Below are positions 48,645-59,456 of a DNA stretch of 64,000 bases, piece after piece (the first letter of the stretch is position 1; every line of letters starts with the position of its first letter). This DNA comes from Tachypleus tridentatus (Eukaryota; Arthropoda; Merostomata; Xiphosura; Limulidae): the NCBI RefSeq assembly GCF_004210375.1, contig NW_027467782.1, positions 24,469,276 to 24,533,275 on the forward strand, in the 5' to 3' direction. A model generated the notes under the pieces. It made no database searches. It was given only the letters and a program-made list of their open reading frames with translations, and had not been told where the DNA came from. The position numbers and the translations under genes are program-made.

Positions 48645-49376
48645 CTCTTTAAAAAAAGAAAGGCAAAGGGATATTTTTGTTATTTTAAAGAGAAATATAT
48701 ATAATAACGTTACAAGCTCAGAGTATGTGATGTTACGCGTGTTAAGGCACTGATTGTCAGACCAAAATGACAATAAAAGTTGTGCACTTTGAAAACGGAG
48801 GAAAACATCGGATTTTCGCCAAAACGCATGCGTATCAATAAATTTGTTTGAGAGATCTGCAAAAAACGGCTCGTTTGGGTTGAGAAAATATTTTACATAG
48901 AAGAGCGAACAACGTTTCGACCTTCTTCGGTCATCGTCAGGTTCACAAAGAAAGAGGTAACTGACGAAAGCTACCTGAGTGTCGGAGATGTAGAGAGGCG
49001 GTATTAGATGTTTGAATATATAATTTATTTATTTTATTATATTAATATAGCACCATCACAAGGCTATGGAATCGTCACCAACAACATGGATCAACTCGTG
49101 ACCGTCCACGATCTGGCAGACCTCGTGTGACCACGCCCGCACAGGATCACTACATCCGGTTACGTCACCTTCGGGATAGGACCACCACTGCGACGTCTAC
49201 TGCTTCAACAGTCCTTTTGCACATTCGAGGGAATCTTACGGACTTAAGCCTTTGCAGACTTTGGATGTTCAGCAGTGACTGTGCAAAGTTTCACACATGT
49301 CACACAGAACTACCCGGAATAAACTTGTTAACAATATGTCTTATATTCTGCCTTTTGCGTTTCTTTTTTTGAAGAC
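48645..49376 (+). mobile_element. Internally rearranged Tc1-like transposon with TA duplication
   Basis: The ends are inverted repeats: 'ctctttaaaaaaagaaaggc' at left and, as complement at right, 'gtcttcaaaaaaagaaacgc'. TA flanks both sides (48,643-48,644 and 49,377-49,378). Near the right end, 49,061-49,230 encodes LWNRHQQHGSTRDRPRSGRP then RVTTPAQDHYIRLRHLRDRT, the paired-like DNA-binding part of Tc1 transposase; the catalytic DDE part is missing. A fragment of the 'gaccttcttcggtcatcgtc' MITE sits at 48,895-48,950. At 732 bp it is less than half the usual 1.6 kb. The left arm shows the empty site at about 32,367. Confidence 0.88.
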
Positions 49377-49769
49377 TATATGTTTTGAATCCCATTAGAA
49401 AATAATAGTGGTGTAAAGGTTTAAAATTATTTAAGTATGATTATTTACACACATTGAAAACCTTCAGTAGTTTAATGTATTTGATTGAGGTGAAAAAAGC
49501 TAAAAAATTAGGAATCGTGTTTTTAGAGAAATTTATAATTTGAAAACAAGAAGGCTATTTTAACCTTGATATAAGATTTTGATGTGGGCTACCATTGCAT
49601 TTAATAGCTTATAAGGCTCACTGGCATACAACAACTACAGTAGTGGTTGGAATACTATTGATGTCAGTAGTTTGTTATTACAACAGTTTTATGATATGAA
49701 GTTTGTGAATGTTAACTTAGAAAAGGTATTCACTCCATAACAACTGTTATACAAGTGTTCATTGTCTGT

Positions 49770-49888
49770 TCCTTAGTAGAACAGAGGTTAGTGTTTGAAT
49801 TTATAATGTTAAAGTCAGGGTTTGGATTCCCTTGGTAGACACAGCAGATAGCCTTGTTGTTGCTTTGCTATAACAAAACAAACACATT
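49770..49888 (+). repeat. tRNA-derived SINE (type 1)
   Basis: This is the mirror copy of 31,875-31,985: 'gtcagggtttggattccctt' followed by 'agacacagcagatagcc' and 'tgctttgctataac'. Its shared position dates it before the inverted duplication. Confidence 0.75.
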
Positions 49889-52405
49889 CTGTCTGATATG
49901 TCTAGAATATTATCTACCATCCACTCACCGTGTTGTCTGACTGAAATTATATATGAATGAAATCATTAGATCATTAATGCATGTAATAAACCTTTGAAGT
50001 CCAAAGTACATGTAGTTTTTTAAATTAATTAATGCATTCAGAGGGAGATTTTAAGTTTCTAACTTGTTATATTATATTCTTAAGTTTATTTGTAATTTTC
50101 TCTATTTTTTCACACAACTATTTAAAAGTTATTATATTTTATTAGAATATCTCTCCTTTATGATTGAACCTTTTACATTTATTATTCATGTAAAATAATA
50201 ACATTTGGTCAATCTAGAATCTCGAAAAGCTGAAAAAATATATATCTGAGACAGCTCATATCATTATGTTTTCATCATCAACTTTGAGGGTTATTTTTAG
50301 AGTCACAAGACGATGAAAAAATTCATCTGACGTATAAAAAAATTTGCTAATGTGTTCATGGGCTATGTAGCAGTGGTAGTGGATTTATCAAGTGGAAGCT
50401 GACGTATGCTCTCCATAGAGAGCCATTGTGTGGGTTTTCTGTACATTAAAACACAGCTGGCTACAGTACAATGTTTTATCACATTTTAACACTACTGGTA
50501 TGTATTTTTTTTCTGGTCATAATCAGCTATATGTTTTTGAGTGGTTTGTGATACATGCTTTATTAAATAGTGGGGTTTAACTACATTGCTTTATTAGGTA
50601 ATTATAGCCTTTGAGTGTTAATTATCATCCCTATCTGGTAAAACGCCAACAGAAAGTGATCATGTTGTATATTTTGTTTTTTAGTGAGGTATGAGTTTAG
50701 TGCATTATGTAATCATAGTATTTGATTTTGTCCTGTTGAGATGTTAATCCAGTGTTTTGGTATCATGAAAATTCTAGTCAAAAGTAATAATATCTAGATA
50801 TTTTCAAACATTTGTTAACTTTTCATACAATCGTTGTCTTCAGTAATTTTACTTTCGTGAAAAATTTAAAGGAACTCAACATTAACAGTTTTATACCCTA
50901 TAAAAGTGTTTCTTGTGCATAACATCAGGGTCAGAAAAGCAAGAACTTGTTTATCCTTTTTAATAATACTAAAATATTAGTGTATAAACATTTGATCATT
51001 TTTTAGGTTTTGTAATGTCATTAAAACTTTTAATTACTTTTCCATTATTTACAATTTGTTACCCTCTTGTAAGTTACAAAAAACAATGTGCTCATTACCT
51101 TTAAAGGAGTTTCAAAATGACAGGGTTTATAATTTTGTTGTTTTCTGACAATAATTACATTTGCTTAGGCTGCAAGCTAAGAAGTGATGCATTAAATTAA
51201 TCCTGATTCTCCTTTATTATGTTTATAAAGAATACTTGATTATGAGTTCTAATAAAAAATTGCCAGGTTTATCAACAGCTTTACTTAAAACCTTTAGATA
51301 CCTACCTTGTAGCTTAATATTGGAAAATGTCACTACTACAGCAGCTTCTTGGATATAAAATATGGAAATTATCAGTCAGGTTTTCAAAGAAATCTATGCA
51401 GTCTTGATGACATTCTGTAAACCCTGACATAATGTGATTGGGATTAACTTGTTGCTGCTTGCTGGTAATATCAGCAGCAGGTTACCACAGATATATTTTG
51501 TTCTTACCATACATATACAGTAAATGCCATTGAAATAATGTGCTTTATGTAATTTCAGATTACTGTACCTATATAAGCAGCTGTTTTATGTGGGACGAAA
51601 TTCTCCTGCAGGGTTAAGAACCGAAAAGAACAAACCAACATTTACTATTATAGAGTATATATAGCTGCAAATCTACAGTATGACTTAAATGAGTCTTACA
51701 AATCATAATGATCAAGTCTGATTGTAAGCACTTGTCTGTAATGGCAGATTCATTGCTCTTAACTTTAACCCTCTGTTCCTGGAAACATTTCTTGAGACGT
51801 CTCTGAACTAAGTAGTTTAGAAATAGTAGATATTTTATTTTTACCTAAAAACATTGAATGAATTTTTATTTCTTAAAAAGTTATAGAAGTTGCTGTTTAA
51901 GAGATGTTTTCTTGTAGGAAAGACAAATAGAAAGTTCACTAACATAAGTTTCAGTATTAAATGATAAAGAGAAAAAACAAACAAACATGCAAATCAGGTA
52001 CATATTGTAATGATGCTAGGAAAACACTAGGTAAAAAAAATCAATTAAAACAAACAAAATATAGGAGTTTAAGAGTGTTTACAAGAGAATAACTTATTGT
52101 TTAATTTTAAAAGTATAATAAAGAGAACAGACTACTAATATTCATCACTGGTACAACTCACTTACCATTTCAAACAATACAATGTTCCTCTTCTACAAGA
52201 TGGTTCGTGTTTAACCTTCCAGTCCTCTTTACCTCAAAACTAATATCTGTAATGTTAAACATCTTTTTTCTTGATCATTTAATGGGAGTGTGTACAAAGA
52301 GAGCATACTCATATCAAGAATTTCAACTTACATTCTTAGTCCAGTGAATAATGTCACTCCATGACCTTTGTTCACTGACAGCATTGGTCATGAAACATTG
52401 GTCAG

Positions 52406-52890
52406 ACTTGCGGGGGGTCAATTATCTGTTATAGCCGTTCGGTTACTCCCGAAGGACAAGGCGCTGAGGTCATGGTAGCATTGCAAAACTGGATCAAGTA
52501 ATAGACAATTTACCGACTTTGTTCGGTGAAGTACTCGTGTAATGTGCGTTCTGATTACTGATTTACAGCATATAATGTTCATTTCACAACGTTCACACAA
52601 TGTTACATGACAACGTTGATTATTCGCTATGAAGTGACTGCATTTTGACGATTTCATAACAGCGTTATGGTATAACGTGACCAAATCACAACCAAATTGT
52701 GGCAACACATGACGTTGCAACTCTCATATATGGGACACTGGACATTACTTGGATAAGAGGGAAAACATTTCATTCTGAAATTCATTCCTAATTATGTAAC
52801 ATCAATTTGGCGCCCCCACCCCTGACGCTGCGCCCGGGGACAGATGTACACCCTTGACCCCCCCCCCCCTTCCCTAGCTACGCCACTGGC
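52406..52890 (-). mobile_element. Possible hAT-like transposon end
   Basis: The block ends 'ccctagctacgccactgg', the complement of a CAGTGGCGTAGCTAGGG-type terminus seen in many hAT-like elements. Just inside is a poly-C tract and GC-rich sequence ('gacgctgcgcccggggac'). A Cys-rich minus-strand open frame at 52,418-52,720 (YHNAVMKSSKCSHFIANNQR) shows no transposase motif and may be non-coding. No matching opposite terminus was found. Confidence 0.4.
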
Positions 52891-53093
52891 GAACGTGTAA
52901 TCTTTTTAAGCCAAAAATCATGAACGGTAGAACTTTCTATTTAAAACACCAATAAAAAAGTATTTTAATTAGTAAAGAAAATCCTACCAGGAATAATATA
53001 TATTTTGTGTGATAATCCTCCATATGAAACAAGCATCTCAACGTTACTTGTTTCAGATTACCCATAGTAACTACAAGTACTTCTCATTACTTT

Positions 53094-53372
53094 CGCCCGG
53101 CATGGCCATGTGGTTAAAGCACTCGACTTGTAATCCAAGGGTCGCGGGTTAAAATCCTCGTCGCACCAAACATGCTCGCTCTTTTAGAAGTGGGTGCGTT
53201 TTAACGTAACGGTCAATCCCACTATTCGTTGTTAAAAGAGTAACGCAAGAAATTAGCGGTAGGTGCTGATGATCAGCTGTCTTCCACCTACTCTTACATT
53301 ACTAAATTAGGGACGACAAGCGCAGATAGCCTCAAATAGCCTCCAAGCGAAACAAAACAAATATTGATTTTC
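53094..53372 (+). repeat. tRNA-derived SINE (type 2)
   Basis: The head 'gcccggcatggccatgtggt', then 'taaagcactcgacttgtaat' and 'cgggttaaaatcc', resembles a tRNA with a TGT anticodon loop position (Thr-like). The body carries 'aaacatgctcgctc' and 'attcgttgttaaaagag'. B-box decay and a long non-tRNA body show it is a SINE and not a tRNA gene. Confidence 0.85.
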
Positions 53373-53394
53373 ATACTTGGATTTTGTATAATTA

Positions 53395-54690
53395 TAGTAT
53401 ATATGTCGATGTGTTTCAGTGAATGCCCGTTTGATGATTTATGTCGATGTGTTTCTTAGTGAATGCCTGGATTTGGTATGATTATAGTAAATATGTGGAT
53501 GGATTTGGTATGATTATAGTATATATGTCAATGTGTTTCTCAGTGAATACCTGGATATGGTATGATTATAGTAAATATGTGGATTTTTTCGGTATGATTA
53601 TAGTATATATGTCGATGTGTTTCTTTGTGAATACCTGGATTTGGTATGATTATAGTATATATGTCGATGTGTTTCTTTGTGAATACCTGGATTTGGTATG
53701 ATTATAGTATATATGTCGATGTGTTTCTCAGTTAATACCTGGATATGGTATGATTATAGTAAATATGTGGGATGGATTTGGTATGATTATAGTATATATG
53801 TCGATGTGTTTCTCCAGTTAATACCTGGATATGGTATGATTATAGTAAATATGTGGATGGATTTGGTATGATTATAGTATATATGTCGATGTGTTTCTTT
53901 GTGAATACCTGGATTTGGTATGATTATAGTATATATGTCGATGTGTTTCTCAGTGAATGCCTGGATTTGGTATGATTATATAGTATATATGTCGATGTGT
54001 TTGGTATGATTATAGTATTTGTCGATGTATGATATTTCTTTCTGTCGAAGTGAATACCTGGATTTGGTATGATTATAGTATATATGTCGATGTGTTTGGG
54101 TATGTATGATTATAGTATTTATGTTAATGTGTTTCTCAGTGAATACCTGGATATGGTACTATTATAGTAAATATGTGGATGGATTTGGTATGATTATAGT
54201 ATTGATGTCGATGTGTTTCTTACAGAATACCTGGATATGGTATGATTATAGTAAATATGTGGATGGATTTGGTATGATTATAGTATATATGTCGATGTGT
54301 TTCTTTGTGAATACCTGGATTTGGTATGATTATAGTATATATGTCGATGTGTTTCTCAGTTAATACCTGGATATGGTATGATTATAGTAAATATGTGGAT
54401 GGATTTGGTATGATTATAGTATAAATGTCGGTGTGTTTCTCAGTTAATACCTGGATATGGTATGATTATAGTATAGATGTCAATGTGTTTGTTAGTAAAT
54501 ACCTGGATTTGGTACGATTATAGTAAATATGTGGATGGATTTGGTATGATTATAGTATATATGTCGATGTGTTTCTCAGTTAATACCTGGATATGGTATG
54601 TGTATATATGGTATAGATGTCAATGTGTTTCTTAGTAAATACCTGGATTTGGTATAGTTACAGTATTTACGTCAATATGTTTCTCAGTGA
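53395..54690 (+). repeat. Two-unit minisatellite array
   Basis: Unit A (about 51 bp: 'tatatatgtcgatgtgtttc' then 'tcagtgaatacctggatatg') and unit B (about 32 bp: 'taaatatgtggatggatttg') both end in 'gtatgattatag' and alternate in A-B or A-A order. This gives a higher-order repeat of about 83 bp. Short open frames through it (such as at 53,441-53,701) are by-products of repetition. Confidence 0.92.
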
Positions 54691-54699
54691 AACAACATA

Positions 54700-57173
54700 T
54701 AAAGTGTAAAAATATGCGAATTGAGGTTAGAACCGGTTTGATCCGTAAGGAAATCGGTTTGATAGGGTTTAAAAGAAGGATTCTTGTAATACAAAGTTAA
54801 AACAGCATATAAAGTGTAAAACATGGAAATTGAAGGTTTAACTAAGTTGGAACCAGATTAACCGGTTTGAACCGCTTTAGAAGAAGAATTTTGTAATACG
54901 GTTAAAACACATATACAGTGTAAAAAAACATACAAATTGAGGTTAGTACCGGTTTGACGGATGGAACCGGTTAAACCGTTTAAAAGAAGAATTATTGTAA
55001 TTCGGTTAAAACAGCATATAAATTGTAAAACATGGGAATTGAGGTTAGAACCGGTTTGATGCAGTTTAAAAGAATTCTTGTAATACGGAATTAACAACAT
55101 ATCAAGTGTAAAAAACATACAAATTGAGGTTAGTACCGGTCTGATTTTGAGGAACTGTTAAACCGGTTTAAAAGAAGAATTATTGTAATTGGTTAAAACA
55201 GCATATAAATTGTAAAAAATATGGAATTGAGGTTAGAACCGGTTTGATGCAGTTTAAAAGAAGAATTTTGTAATATGGTCAAAACAAACATATAAAGTAA
55301 AAAACATACAAATTGAGGTTAGTACCGTTTGATTTGATGGAACCGTTAAAACCTGTTTAAAAGAAGAATTTATTGTAATCTGGTTAAAACAGCATATAAA
55401 TTGTAAAAAACATGGGAATTGAGGTTAGAACCGGTTTGATGCAAGTTTAAAAAAGGAGGATTTTGAAATATGGTTATAACAGCATATAAAATGTAAAAAA
55501 ACTAAAAAATTGAGATAGTACCGGGTTTGATCCGGTTAGAACTGGTTATTAAAACCGGTTTAAAAGAAGAATTTTGTAATATTGTCAAAAACAGCAATAA
55601 AGAGTAAAACATGTGAATTGAGGTGAGTAGGTATGAAGGAACCAAATAAACCGTTTAGAAGAATTCTTGTAATAAAGTGAAAACAGCATATAAAGTAAAA
55701 ACATGCGAATTGAGGTTAGAACCGGTTTGATTAGGTTGAACCAGTTAAAACTGGTTTAAAAGAAGTTCTTTGTAGTAAGGTCAAAACAGAATATAAATAT
55801 GCAATTGTGGTAGTGGAACCAGTTTAATCCGGTTCAAAGAAAAATTCTTTAATAAAATCAAAAGAGTATATAAAGTGTAAAAAACATGCAAATTGATATT
55901 AAAATCGATTCTGATGGAAACCGGGTTAAAACCGTTTTAAAAAAGAAGAATTGGTCAAACAGCATTTTAGTGTAAAAAAGATGTAATTGATGTTAGAACC
56001 GTTTGATCCCATTGGAACCGGTTAAAAACTGGTTTTAAAAGAAAGATTATTCTAGTAATGGTCAAACAGAATAAATATGCAAATTGAGGTAGGAACCAGT
56101 TCAATTTGGTTTGGGTGAAGAATTTAACGGTTAAAACAGCATATAAAGTGTAAAATCATGCGAATTGAGGTTGTGGAACCAGTTTGACGGGTTTAAAAAG
56201 AATTTTGTAATACGGTAAAAACAGCATGTAAAATGTAAAAACATGCAATTGAGGTTGGCTACCGGCTTGATCCTCGAACCGGTTAAAAGCGGTTTTAAAA
56301 GAAGAATTTGTAATAATGTTAAAACAGCATATAAACCAAAATACGCTAAATGAGGATAGAAACTGGTTTGATCCGTTGAAAATCGGTTAGTACCGCCGCA
56401 AGAAGAATTTTGTAATTCGGTCAAAACAGCATATAAAGTGTAAAAACATGCTTAATTGAGGTTAGAACCGTTAAAACCGTTTAAAAGAAGATTTTAATGC
56501 AGTCGAAAGAGTATTAAAAAGTATAAAAACAGCAATTGAGGTTGATCCGGTAAAAAGAAGGATTCTGTACAAGCGGTAAAACAGCATAGCAAGTAAAACA
56601 TGGAAATTAGTTTATCCATATGTGTAAAACCAGATTGATTATCCGGTTTGAACCGGTTTAAAAGAAGAATTTTGTAATGGTCAAAACAGCATAAAGTGTA
56701 AAAAACATGCAAATTGAGGTTAGAACTCACTTGATCCGGTGGTGGAAACTGGATTAAACCGGTTTAAAAGAAGAATTCTTGTAATAATGGTTAAAACAGC
56801 ATATACAAAGTAGTGTAAAAACATGGTAAATGAGGTATATAAACCATTAGATCCGGTTGTAACCATTAAAACCGGTTTAAAAGAAGAATTCTGTAATAAC
56901 CGTCAAAACAGCATATAAAGTGTAAAACATGCGTATATTGAGGTTAGAACCTGTTTGATCCAGTGGAACCGTTGAAAAGAAGTTTAAAAGAAGAATTTTG
57001 TAATAAAATAAAACAGCATATAAGTGTAAAACATGCAATTGAGGTAGAACTAGTTAACCGGTTTAAAAGAAGAATACCTTTTAATAAAATCAAACCAGCA
57101 TATAAAGTGTAAAAACATGGAAATTGAGGTTATTTGATTAGGTTGAATTGGTTAGAACTTGGTTTAAAAGAAG
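54700..57173 (+). repeat. AACCGGTT-rich satellite running into the gap
   Basis: About 25 diverged units of roughly 80-110 bp carry 'aaaacagcatataaagtg', 'aattgaggttagaaccggtt' and 'aaccggtttaaaagaagaat'. Most units hold one to three copies or near-copies of AACCGGTT. Units differ by many small indels. The array ends abruptly at a run of N, so its true length is unknown and the gap was probably caused by it. Confidence 0.93.
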
Positions 57174-57673
57174 NNNNNNNNNNNNNNNNNNNNNNNNNNN
57201 NNNNNNNNNNNNNNNNNNNNNNNNNNNNNNNNNNNNNNNNNNNNNNNNNNNNNNNNNNNNNNNNNNNNNNNNNNNNNNNNNNNNNNNNNNNNNNNNNNNN
57301 NNNNNNNNNNNNNNNNNNNNNNNNNNNNNNNNNNNNNNNNNNNNNNNNNNNNNNNNNNNNNNNNNNNNNNNNNNNNNNNNNNNNNNNNNNNNNNNNNNNN
57401 NNNNNNNNNNNNNNNNNNNNNNNNNNNNNNNNNNNNNNNNNNNNNNNNNNNNNNNNNNNNNNNNNNNNNNNNNNNNNNNNNNNNNNNNNNNNNNNNNNNN
57501 NNNNNNNNNNNNNNNNNNNNNNNNNNNNNNNNNNNNNNNNNNNNNNNNNNNNNNNNNNNNNNNNNNNNNNNNNNNNNNNNNNNNNNNNNNNNNNNNNNNN
57601 NNNNNNNNNNNNNNNNNNNNNNNNNNNNNNNNNNNNNNNNNNNNNNNNNNNNNNNNNNNNNNNNNNNNNNNNN
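57174..57673. other. Assembly gap of 500 N
   Basis: Exactly 500 unknown bases are present, a conventional scaffold-gap size. Sequence on the far side is unrelated to the satellite, so order and distance across it are uncertain. Confidence 1.
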
Positions 57674-57865
57674 GTTTTACTTGTTTGTCACAAAAAGAAA
57701 AAAAAGTTACAGATTAGTTAGAAAACATTAAAATATTTTCTAAACTTTACAAATGTGTTTTAGGCTTTGTAGAGTAGATAAGATGCAACCATCCAGTATG
57801 TTGTAACAAAAAATATCTATTTCTTTATAGAGTAAAATTTGTATACATGTCTTTTTTTGTTTCAG

Positions 57866-58143
57866 GAAAATCACATGTTTATTATAAAATTGGTTGCAGT
57901 TGGACAGCAGATCAAACTTGAACCAACTCACCATGATTTTGAAACATTTTTGCTGGATATCTTGATTCTTTTGCTTCATCCTGTCAGAATAATTCCTCGA
58001 GTTGAAAATCATCTGAATACAGTATGTTTTGGCTCTCAAGTATTATCAAGACACAGATATTAACTGTTCTCAAAGAACAATTCCAGCATCTTCAGAAATA
58101 CATGAACAACTTTAATAAGTATCTTTACATTTTAGATGGTGAG
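57866..58143 (+). pseudogene. Dynein heavy chain N-terminal tail exon with a frameshift
   Basis: After a T-rich acceptor (GTTTCAG) the exon reads HMFIIKLVAVGQQIKLEP, FETFLLDILILLLHPVRI and IPRVENHLNT. A one-base loss near 58,022-58,035 moves to a frame giving KTQILTVLKEQFQHLQKYMN and NFNKYLYILDGE before GAG|GTATGT. The pattern F-x-L-x-L ... F ... IPRVE ... Y-x-x-Y-x-Y-L-x-x-GE is that of dynein heavy chain tails just before the linker. These are motor subunits of axonemal or cytoplasmic dynein. The isoform cannot be assigned. An alternative is that GTATGT at 58,022 is a donor, but no acceptor with adequate spacing exists before the second part. Confidence 0.55.
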
Positions 58144-58559
58144 GTATGTTTTCAAGTTATTAAAGTAGGAAATTTATTTGCATCATTTGATCAGTGATCA
58201 TGTTAAAATATAAAGAATTAACAGTTTTTTCTATTATATTTAATCATTTTATATTTGATTATGATGGCTAACTATGGGATAATAGAAAAACTGCTTATGT
58301 TTGTGCTGCCTAACATGTTACTTCTAGTGGTGCAGCCAAGTACAAAATTCAGTATGGACCCACAGCAATATTGTGCACAGGATGTACACTGTCCTTTTGA
58401 GACAAATTACAGATTAAAAACAAAAACTCTACATATGACTTATTTAGACATGGGAATAATCATGCAGTCTCTAACTGAGTAGGCTTGAGTAATGTGCAGA
58501 ATGGTTACAGTCATGCCAAAGCCATCCCATGCTTATGATTTTCAAATATCTGATATATC
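58144..58559. other. Unclassified, weak coding-like stretch
   Basis: An open frame at 58,255-58,482 includes QPSTKFSMDPQQYCAQDVHC and ETNYRLKTKTLHMTYLDM. It looks protein-like but matches nothing I recognise and lacks clear splice sites; it may be transposon-derived or an exon of the dynein-side gene. Confidence 0.25.
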
Positions 58560-58850
58560 TACTCAGCACACGGGGAGAAGACAGTAGTCCTTAGAAAGTA
58601 ACATACAGTGATTAGATCCAAATGCAAGCCCACCAATATCACTCCTAGGAGGGCGCTAAGAGTACTTTCAGAGTTAAATAGATATCAGTAAAATAGTAGG
58701 TAAAATACATAGTGGCCAAGGGGGATAACATAGAGAACTAAGTTTATGTGCTGATCCATCAAGACTTTCTGTAGAGGCCCTGAAGGTGCATGTCAAGTGT
58801 AGGTGAGAAGTGTATATGCACAAACAGCATTTCTGCTTGATATATATATG
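58560..58850 (+). mobile_element. Fragment resembling the 3' region of the jockey-like LINE family
   Basis: 'ccaccaatatcactcctagg', 'gagggcgctaagagtac', 'gtggccaagggggat' and 'gcatgtcaagtgtaggtga' resemble a region I recall following ORF2 in long horseshoe-crab LINE copies. This is from memory, and the copy in this window at 21.5-27.0 kb does not contain it. Confidence 0.35.
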
Positions 58851-58969
58851 TATGATAGATGTAGTAAACATTTAAGAGCATTTGTAAAATGGATAAGTTA
58901 TTCTAAATATATTTATAATTACAAAAACAAACCTCAGCAAAACTGACTGAATTCTAACTTTTTAGCAGT

Positions 58970-59090
58970 CCCCAAACCCAGTGGGTCAGCAGTAACTTTA
59001 TGGATTTAAATCTCTAAATTCATGAGTTCAATTCACTACAGTGGACAGAAAACACAGTCCAATGTGTAGGATTTTACTAAAACAACAATA
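58970..59090 (+). repeat. Decayed tRNA-derived SINE (type 1)
   Basis: 'gtgggtcagcagtaacttta', 'aaattcatgagttcaattc' and 'actacagtggacagaaaac' follow the type 1 layout with a degenerate head. Confidence 0.6.
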
Positions 59091-59124
59091 AATTTTTACT
59101 ACATTTCTTCATTAAAGCTTTTCT

Positions 59125-59248
59125 CCCCCCGCTAGTACAGCGGTATGTCTCCAGATTTACAAAGCTAAAATCAGGGGTTCGATTCCTCTCAGTGGGCTCA
59201 TCAGATAGCCCAATGTGACTTTGCTGTATAAAAACACACACACACAAA
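59125..59248 (+). repeat. tRNA-derived SINE (type 1)
   Basis: 'gctagtacagcggtatgtct' and the B-box match GGTTCGATTCC make this the best-preserved type 1 head in the window; it ends with 'aaaacacacacacacaaac'. It lies about 35 bp after another type 1 copy in the same orientation. Confidence 0.9.
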
Positions 59249-59315
59249 CTTTTTTATGTATTCTCTTCAGAGGCCATTATTATCAGATATTTTTTTGCTA
59301 TAATGTGTTTTTCTA

Positions 59316-59456
59316 GTTTAAGAATTTACTGAAGGCCTTTGTAAATAGAACATTGTGGAGACTTCAGGACCAATTAAATAATACTAAACATTTGCTAGAT
59401 GTAAAGAAATATATGTTAATGAACCTCACAAGACAAATTAACAAGAATAATTAAAT
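59316..59456 (+). other. Possible exon or coding relic, unrecognised
   Basis: A good acceptor ('tgtgtttttctag') precedes FKNLLKAFVNRTLWRLQDQL followed by NNTKHLLDVKKYM and a stop TAA 45 codons in. It could be a tail exon of the dynein-like gene upstream, but I cannot match it to a dynein block and no donor is evident. Confidence 0.25.

Larger units (their letters stand above)
47028..52405 (-). repeat. Right arm of the large inverted repeat
   Basis: Bases 47,028-47,241 pair with 44,532-44,744 and bases 47,250-52,405 pair with 29,245-34,845, both in reverse complement. The copy is continuous on this side. It lacks the two type 2 SINEs of the left arm and contains a Tc1-like insertion at 48,645-49,376 that the left arm lacks. 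Two type 1 SINEs are shared. No exon was recognised. Confidence 0.9.

Noticed and set aside
52418..52720. 100-codon Cys-rich minus-strand protein
   Set aside because: No domain, splice signal or homologue is recognisable, and it lies inside a probable transposon end.
53094..53170. tRNA gene
   Set aside because: The tRNA-like head has a decayed B box and is followed by the standard SINE body; the same applies to the heads at 32,662, 33,143 and 59,125.
53441..54363. 85-86-codon open frames
   Set aside because: They are translations of minisatellite units with no independent support.
57134..57721. 195- and 189-codon open frames
   Set aside because: They run across the 500-N gap; nearly all residues are unknown.
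57866..58143. ATR continuation
   Set aside because: The residues fit a dynein heavy chain tail, not any ATR block, and the gap makes linkage to the ATR exons unsupported.
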